NCBI RefSeq assembly: GCF_004364325.1
Contig: NZ_SOCP01000001.1
Coordinates: forward strand, 186,001 to 250,000
Length of the DNA: 64,000 nt
Reading direction: 5' to 3'
DNA from: Actinophytocola oryzae
GTDB lineage: Bacteria > Actinomycetota > Actinomycetes > Mycobacteriales > Pseudonocardiaceae
In this document: positions 59,850 to 64,000 of the stretch, one piece after another
Position numbering within the stretch: the stretch's first letter is position 1
Layout of the letters: each line of letters begins with the position of its first letter
Translations under genes and position numbers: made by a program
The notes under the pieces: generated by a model
What the model saw: the letters and a program-made list of their open reading frames with translations, nothing else
Told to the model about the DNA's origin: nothing
Databases searched by the model: none

Positions 59850-60547
59850 TGCGCGTGCTCGTCGTCGGCAGGGGCAGTGGCATCGCCCGCGCCGTCACGC
59901 AGGCGGTCCTGGCGGCGGGCGGCACCGTCGTGGTCGCGGGCCGCGACCGGGACGCCCTCGCCGGCTCCTACGCCGACACTCCCGACGTCACCGCCGAGCG
60001 GGTCGACCTCACCGACGAGGACAGCATCGCCGCCCTCGCGGCACGCCTCGGCGCCGTCGACCACGTCGTGTCGACCGCGTCGTCCCGCGCTCGTGGCACG
60101 GTCGGCGACCTCGACCACGAGACCGTGCTGAGGTCCTTCGACGTCAAGGTCCTCGGCCCGATCTTCCTGGCCAAGCACTTCGCGCCGCGCATGCCCGCCG
60201 ACGGGTCGTTCGTGTTCTTCTCCGGCACGTCGGCGTCGAAGCCTGCCGTCGGCATGCTCGCGGTCGGCGCGACCAACGGGGCCGTCGACGTGGTCACCAG
60301 GAGCCTCGCGGTCGAGCTGGCGCCGATCCGCGTCAACGCGGTCTCGCCGGGCACCGTCGACACCGGCGCCTACGACGGCCTCGGCGAACAGAAGAAGGCC
60401 GAGCTGTTCGCGTCCCGCCGCGCGACCGTGCCCGCGCGGCGCGTGGGCCGGGCCGAGGACATCGCACAGGCCGTCGTCTTCGCGCTCACCAACACCTTCG
60501 TCACCGGCGTCTCCCTCGCCGTCGACGGCGGCGAACCGCTCGTCTGA
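59849..60547 (+). CDS. SDR-family protein lacking the catalytic Tyr and Lys
   Basis: 232 residues. NAD(P)-binding motif VLVVGRGSGIARAVTQAVLA (a variant of TGxxxGIG), DLTDEDSIAALAARLGAVDH, a Ser region FVFFSGTSASKPAVG and the C-terminal IRVNAVSPGTVDTGAY. Where SDRs have YxASK the sequence reads VGATNGAV, so Tyr is Val and Lys is Asn. It may bind dinucleotide without normal reductase chemistry. Translationally coupled to the DUF427 gene, 18 bp before the VOC gene. Confidence 0.88.
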   Translation: MRVLVVGRGSGIARAVTQAVLAAGGTVVVAGRDRDALAGSYADTPDVTAERVDLTDEDSIAALAARLGAVDHVVSTASSRARGTVGDLDHETVLRSFDVKVLGPIFLAKHFAPRMPADGSFVFFSGTSASKPAVGMLAVGATNGAVDVVTRSLAVELAPIRVNAVSPGTVDTGAYDGLGEQKKAELFASRRATVPARRVGRAEDIAQAVVFALTNTFVTGVSLAVDGGEPLV

Positions 60548-60565
60548 GTCTCCCAGGAGGAAACC

Positions 60566-60985
60566 GTGGACTACCGCATCGAGGTCGTCACCCTGCCGGT
60601 CACCGACGTCGACCGTGCCGTCCGCTTCTACACCGAACAGGTCGGCTTCACCCTCGACCTCGACTACCACCCCAACGACGGCTTCCGGTTCGTCCACCTC
60701 ACCCCGCCGGGCTCGCCCGCGTCCGTCCGGTTCGGCGTCGGGCTCACCGACGCGCCACCCGGGTCGGCGCTCGGCACCTACCTCGTCGTTGAGGACATCG
60801 AGCAGGCACACCGGGAGCTGACCGCACGCGGCCTCGCCGTGAGCCCCATCCGCCACAAGACCCCCGGCGAGAGCTGGCAGGGCGACTTCCGCCCGGGGGT
60901 CGACCCGGCGCGGCGGCCGTACGCGAGCTTCCTGGACTTCGCCGACCCGGACGGCAACACGTGGCTCGTCCAGGAACGTGCCTGA
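60566..60985 (+). CDS. VOC (glyoxalase/bleomycin-resistance fold) protein
   Basis: 139 residues, GTG start after CAGGAGGAAA. MDYRIEVVTLPVTDVDRAVR, FYTEQVGFTLDLDYHPNDGF, RFVHLTPPGSPASVRFGVGL, YLVVEDIEQAHRELTARGLA, ending SFLDFADPDGNTWLVQER with the typical metal-site Glu. Such proteins bind or isomerise small molecules or confer resistance. Third gene of the CGNR-facing operon. Confidence 0.9.
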   Translation: MDYRIEVVTLPVTDVDRAVRFYTEQVGFTLDLDYHPNDGFRFVHLTPPGSPASVRFGVGLTDAPPGSALGTYLVVEDIEQAHRELTARGLAVSPIRHKTPGESWQGDFRPGVDPARRPYASFLDFADPDGNTWLVQERA

Positions 60986-61112
60986 TTTCGTCAGGTAGTC
61001 GTCAGGTTGGGAGAGCCGTTCCGCGGCGAGGATGGGCCCGAGAACCGTTTCGGGAGGGGACCCAGCCGATGAGGGGGAGCGAGCGGCGTGCCCGCGTCGC
61101 CGGGGAGGTGGC

Positions 61113-61547
61113 GTGATCTCGCCGCCTGCCGGCGATCCGGCCGTGCTGGTCATCCCGACGGGCGAGAACCCGTCGCCGAACGTGCTGCGGTACTGGGTGG
61201 ACAGTGCGCTCACCGGAGTGCCCGTACTGCCCGGCCTGCACGTCGCGATCGTCGTCGAGGAGCTGGTGGCCAACGCCCGCGAACACGGCCGCATGCCCTG
61301 CGTGCTGCGGCTGTCCCCCGACGAGACGGGCAGGCACCTGCTGGTACTCGTCGAGGACACCGACCCCGACGACGGCGAACGCTGGCCGACCGGCGCGGGC
61401 CTGACCCTCGTCGACGCCCTCTCGCTCGACTGGGGCGTCGACCCGAGGCCGAGCGGCAAGACCGTGTGGGCCGAGATCGCGATGACGACCCGCCGGGTAG
61501 GCCTGGTGGTCCCGCCCCAGTCGTGGCCCTCCCCGGACCCGCGTTAG
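61113..61547 (+). CDS. anti-sigma/RsbW-like histidine-kinase-fold ATPase
   Basis: 144 residues from GTG 61113 (GGGGAGGTGGC before it). HATPase_c_2 motifs: LHVAIVVEELVANAREHGRM (N box ELVANAxxHG), VLVEDTDPDD (G1-like DxDP) and GAGLTLVDALSLDWGVDP (G2), ending GKTVWAEIAM. In Streptomyces-type bacteria many such stand-alone ATPases pair with sigma factors or anti-anti-sigma proteins; none is adjacent here. Confidence 0.85.
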   Translation: MISPPAGDPAVLVIPTGENPSPNVLRYWVDSALTGVPVLPGLHVAIVVEELVANAREHGRMPCVLRLSPDETGRHLLVLVEDTDPDDGERWPTGAGLTLVDALSLDWGVDPRPSGKTVWAEIAMTTRRVGLVVPPQSWPSPDPR

Positions 61548-61750
61548 TCCTCGACCCACTCGAGCAGATCGCCCGGCTGGCACTCCAGCACCCGGCACAT
61601 GGCCTCCAGCGTGCTGAACCGCACCGCCTTCGCCCGCCCGTTCTTCAGCACCGCCACGTTCGCGGGCGTGAGCCCGACCCGTTCCGCGAACTCCCCGACA
61701 CTCATCTTCCGCCTGGCCAGCTCGACGTCGATGCGCACGACGATCGGCAT
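61544..61750 (-). CDS. small XRE/Cro-type regulator (YozG-like)
   Basis: 68 residues, nearly all helix-turn-helix: MPIVVRIDVELARRKMSVGE, FAERVGLTPANVAVLKNGRA, then VRFSTLEAMCRVLECQPGDL. Matches the HTH partners found next to DUF2975 membrane proteins. Start overlaps the DUF2975 stop by one base; convergent with the ATPase gene (4-bp overlap). Confidence 0.92.
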   Translation of the reverse strand: MPIVVRIDVELARRKMSVGEFAERVGLTPANVAVLKNGRAKAVRFSTLEAMCRVLECQPGDLLEWVED

Positions 61751-62229
61751 CAGATCACCGCTTCCATGTCGGTGCGCAGGGTGGTGGCCTGCCGCAGCAG
61801 CGCACGCATCACCACCATCACCAGCCCGACCACGCCGACGCCGACCGCCGTCAGGAACAGCAGCAGCGGCAGCCCGGGATCGTCCGCGTTGAGGCCCACG
61901 TAGCAGAGCACCGCCGCGAGCACCACCCACCCCGCGGCGACCGCCCACACGATCGCGTCTACCCACACCATCGACGCCCGCGTGAAGATGCGGTCCTCCT
62001 TCACCAGTGTCAGCAGCTTCCAGGTCGCCACGATCACGACCTGCACGCACAGCACCCAGAACACCGACACCGCGGTCGCGGGCCACCGCAGGTACGCCAT
62101 GTCCGGCGACTCCTGCGCCATGTACCTGAACTGCCCCGGCAGCGACAGGGTCTGGAACACGACCAGCACCCCGAACAACACCACCAGGAAGACCCGTAGG
62201 AGGGCGACGACACGACCCGTAGTGACCAT
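61750..62229 (-). CDS. DUF2975 membrane protein
   Basis: 159 residues with four TM helices: VVALLRVFLVVLFGVLVVFQ, VSVFWVLCVQVVIVATWKLL, AIVWAVAAGWVVLAAVLCYV, LPLLLFLTAVGVGVVGLVMV. The loop LLTLVKEDRIFTRASMVWVD is the DUF2975 hallmark. Forms a two-gene unit with the XRE regulator; the protein probably modulates the regulator at the membrane, by analogy with other such pairs. Function otherwise unknown. Confidence 0.9.
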   Translation of the reverse strand: MVTTGRVVALLRVFLVVLFGVLVVFQTLSLPGQFRYMAQESPDMAYLRWPATAVSVFWVLCVQVVIVATWKLLTLVKEDRIFTRASMVWVDAIVWAVAAGWVVLAAVLCYVGLNADDPGLPLLLFLTAVGVGVVGLVMVVMRALLRQATTLRTDMEAVI

Positions 62230-62298
62230 GTGTCGAGTATCGGTCGTTATCTATCGAAAGTCAATCGACCATCGACAGTGCGGCGACGCATACCGGTG

Positions 62299-63014
62299 AT
62301 GCGGTGTGATGGCCTCCTGACCACCCTGCTGCTCGTGGAGGACGCCCCCCGGATCCGGGGGCACTGCGCCTCGCGCTGACCGACGAGGGCTACCGCGTCA
62401 TCGAGGCCGGGACCGGCGAGCAGGCACTCACGTTGCTCCACGGGGACGGCGCCGAGCCGGACGTCGTGCTGCCGGACCTGATGCTGCCGGGCGACCTGCG
62501 CCGCGTCCGCAGGATGGTCGACGACCTGCTGGAGATCTCCCGCTACGACCAGGACCGCTCGACGTTCGAGCTGGTCGACCTCACGGAGCTGGTGCTCGCG
62601 GTGACCAGGCACCACGGCGCGGTCGCGCCCGACGCGGTCGACGTGGCGGCGCGGCCGTGGATCGTGGGGAACCGCAGGCGGCTGGAACGGGTCGTGGTGA
62701 ACCTGCTGGACAACGCCACCCGCCACGGGAACGGCCTGGTACGCCCGGGAATCACGCGTGCAGGCGGCCGGGCCCGCGTCGAGGTGGACGACGCGGGCCC
62801 CGGCGTGCCCGCCGCCGACCGGGAACACGTCTTCGAACGCTTCTCCCGAGGCTCACCGGCAGACCGCGAGGCGACCGACAGCGGCCTCGGCCTTGCCCTT
62901 GTCGCCCAACACGTCCACGACCACGACGGCCGCACGTGGGCGGAGGACCGCCCCGGCGGCGGCGCGCGTTTCGTGGTCGAGCTGCCGGAGGCGCCGCCAC
63001 CCGCGACGGGTTAA
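62299..63014 (+). pseudogene. two-component remnant: receiver fragment joined to histidine-kinase core
   Basis: From 62299 the frame reads LLTTLLLVEDAPRIRG, the start of a response regulator, then is broken near 62360 by a one-base deletion. The next frame continues LTDEGYRVIEAGTGEQALTL and PDVVLPDLMLPGD (phosphoacceptor region) and passes without a stop into kinase sequence LRRVRRMVDDLLEISRYDQD. The HATPase follows (VVVNLLDNATRHG, VEVDDAGPGVPAADREHVFE, RFSRGS, SGLGLALVAQHVHDHDGRTW). The rest of the receiver, the regulator DNA-binding domain, the kinase sensor, and the H-box helix with the phosphoacceptor His are all missing. An internal deletion of a regulator-kinase gene pair is the simplest explanation. 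Confidence 0.82.
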
Positions 63015-63358
63015 CCCTCCTCGCTCCCGGCACGCAGCCGAAGGATCCGCACGCCGACCAGCAGCCCGGCGATGGCCACCCCACCGACGGTCGCGATGAG
63101 CCGGTTCACGTCGATGGCGGGCTGCCACCACACCTTCCCGTCCTGGATCACGAAGGCGCCGACCGGCCTGGCGACGAGCCCGAGCCCGCCACCCTCCGCC
63201 TCCTGTCCGAGCTTGTCCTGGCCGTTCCCGCCGCCGCCACCCCCGAAGACCCGAGCCGCCGGGATGACCGTGATCCCGTCCTTCTCGACGGGCTCGGCGT
63301 AGACCACCCGCGCGTCCATCGTCTCCTTGGCCCGCGCGAACAACTCGGCGATCTTCAT
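63011..63358 (-). CDS. GerW/YtfJ-family protein
   Basis: 115 residues. Family pattern: VVYAEPVEKDGITVIPAARV, FGGGGGGNGQDKLGQEAEGG, GLGLVARPVGAFVIQDGKVW, then WQPAIDVNRLIATVGGVAIA as a membrane-active segment. YtfJ/GerW proteins are needed for spore germination in Bacillus; actinobacterial versions are widespread and of unclear role. Overlaps the last codon of the convergent kinase remnant. Confidence 0.88.
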   Translation of the reverse strand: MKIAELFARAKETMDARVVYAEPVEKDGITVIPAARVFGGGGGGNGQDKLGQEAEGGGLGLVARPVGAFVIQDGKVWWQPAIDVNRLIATVGGVAIAGLLVGVRILRLRAGSEEG

Positions 63359-63646
63359 GCTCGGCTCCCTGGTGGTCGTCGGACAGTCGAGGACAACCTT
63401 GCCACGACCCGCCGGTCGACCGATCGCGCCACAAGCAAGGCCGCGCGATTTCCGAAATGTTTCGGACGGTTTTTACATTCCGGTATTAACCATTGACCGA
63501 TGGTGACAATTCGTCGTAAACTATTACCGGAATATTTATGAAAGTTTCGGGGACGTTTCAGCGTCCAACAAGTCTCCGTCCATTGTGGACAAAGAGGTCC
63601 TGGTGGCCCCGGAACGCAATCGTTGCGTGCACCGGAAGGAGAGCCT
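63359..63646. promoter_or_regulatory. AT-rich control region of the CE15 gene with palindromic boxes
   Basis: 288-bp gap markedly less GC-rich than its surroundings. Contains CCGAAA-TG-TTTCGG (63452-63465, perfect) and TGAAAGTTTCG (63539-63549), the latter one base off the palindrome CGAAAGTTTCG seen at 50592. Likely sites of a polysaccharide-responsive regulator plus the promoters of both divergent genes. Confidence 0.5.
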
Positions 63647-64000
63647 GTGAACACGAGATGGGCCCGCTCCACGATCCGCTCCGCCCTGGTACTGCTCGCC
63701 GTGGCGGCGCTCGCGATCGCTGGGGTGGTGACGGTCGTCGTGGCGAGAACCGCGCCCGCGGCGGCCGACGTGTCGATCGCGGCGGTCGAGGACGACGGCG
63801 CCAACTGCCCGGTCACCCTGCCCGGCTCGCTGCCGGCCAACTCGCGGCTTCCCGATCCCTTCAAGAAGATCGACGGGAGCCGTATCACCTCGAAGGCCGA
63901 CTGGCGGTGCAGGCGGGCCGAGATCAAGAGGATGGAGGAGCGGTACGTCTACGGTGAGAAGCCGGCGAAACCCGCCAGCGTCACCGGCACGGTGTCCAGC
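63647..64000 (+). CDS. CE15-like glucuronoyl methylesterase (C-terminus beyond window)
   Basis: First 118 codons, GTG start at 63647 after GGAAGGAG. Signal/anchor STIRSALVLLAVAALAIAGV, mature start near AAADVS. Then NCPVTLPGSLPANSRLPDPF, KKIDGSRITSKADWRCRRAE, IKRMEERYVYGEKPAKPASV, the N-terminal pattern of CE15 esterases, which cut ester links between lignin and glucuronoxylan. Catalytic Ser/His lie outside the window. Fits the xylan enzymes near 34 kb and the uronate dehydrogenase-like gene at 42 kb. Confidence 0.85.
   Translation, partial: MNTRWARSTIRSALVLLAVAALAIAGVVTVVVARTAPAAADVSIAAVEDDGANCPVTLPGSLPANSRLPDPFKKIDGSRITSKADWRCRRAEIKRMEERYVYGEKPAKPASVTGTVSS

Noticed and set aside
1..64000. 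Insertion sequences, prophage genes, tRNA or rRNA genes
   Set aside because: No transposase, integrase or phage-like protein, no rRNA stretches and no cloverleaf-capable sequence were recognised by eye in either strand.

Overview
The window is a very GC-rich, gene-dense stretch of an actinomycete chromosome. Secreted plant-polymer enzymes with CBM2, ricin-type and AbfB modules, FtsX/MacB-type efflux genes, an IniB/dynamin/Hsp70 island and an incomplete NADH dehydrogenase operon together suggest the Pseudonocardiales (Lentzea/Saccharothrix/Actinosynnema-like). That placement is inference; there is no rRNA marker. I see no tRNA, rRNA, transposase, integrase, phage gene or CRISPR array.

Layout. 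1-4128: a response regulator (cut by the left edge) diverges from a lipoprotein, adaptor, ABC ATPase, FtsX permease operon, with 11-bp-spaced direct repeats in the promoter. 4136-8161: leftward secreted proteins, including a truncated polysaccharide deacetylase/CBM2 that ends at a palindromic tandem repeat, a ThuA/ricin protein, a secreted propeller-like protein and a small cysteine protein. 8298-13529: ion permease plus universal stress protein, a stand-alone VioB-like ferritin-domain protein, a small secreted protein and an ankyrin/beta-propeller protein.

13587-23846: an Ini-like island, with a LuxR regulator whose P-loop lysine is arginine, an acidic IniB-like protein, two coupled dynamin-like GTPases, an Hsp70 tethered to the membrane by a glycine-rich repeat linker and carrying an exported domain, and a convergent acidic protein. 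This is the strongest candidate for a poorly described system; I read it as an envelope stress and membrane remodelling machine.

23921-33442: a DMT transporter, a DUF1707 protein and a leftward nuo operon (A, fusion protein, H, J, K, L, M, N) without the NADH module or any Fe-S subunit. In place of NuoB/C/D there is a cysteine-free fusion protein with a long His/Pro-rich tail.

33710-36611: arabinoxylan enzymes (SGNH esterase-CBM2, a wrecked GH62, GH43-AbfB). 36792-42713: redox and regulatory genes, including a TetR/flavin-monooxygenase pair with a clear shared operator, a DevR-like regulator, a second monooxygenase and a uronate dehydrogenase-like protein. 42777-52866: a carbohydrate locus with a 1916-residue ThuA/PQQ-type dehydrogenase multidomain protein, a ROK repressor with a near-perfect operator, an (alpha/alpha)6 glycosidase-like protein and a metallo-beta-lactamase-fold hydrolase.

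53097-64000: an AfsR/SARP-type giant regulator, an ABC-F remnant, a MOSC-reductase-ferredoxin fusion, a CGNR zinc-finger regulator with two copies of a candidate operator facing a DUF427/SDR/VOC operon, an anti-sigma-like ATPase, an XRE/DUF2975 pair, a two-component remnant in which an internal deletion joins a receiver to a kinase core, a GerW-like protein, and the start of a CE15 glucuronoyl esterase. Several decayed genes and a 30-bp palindromic repeat family mark local rearrangement.
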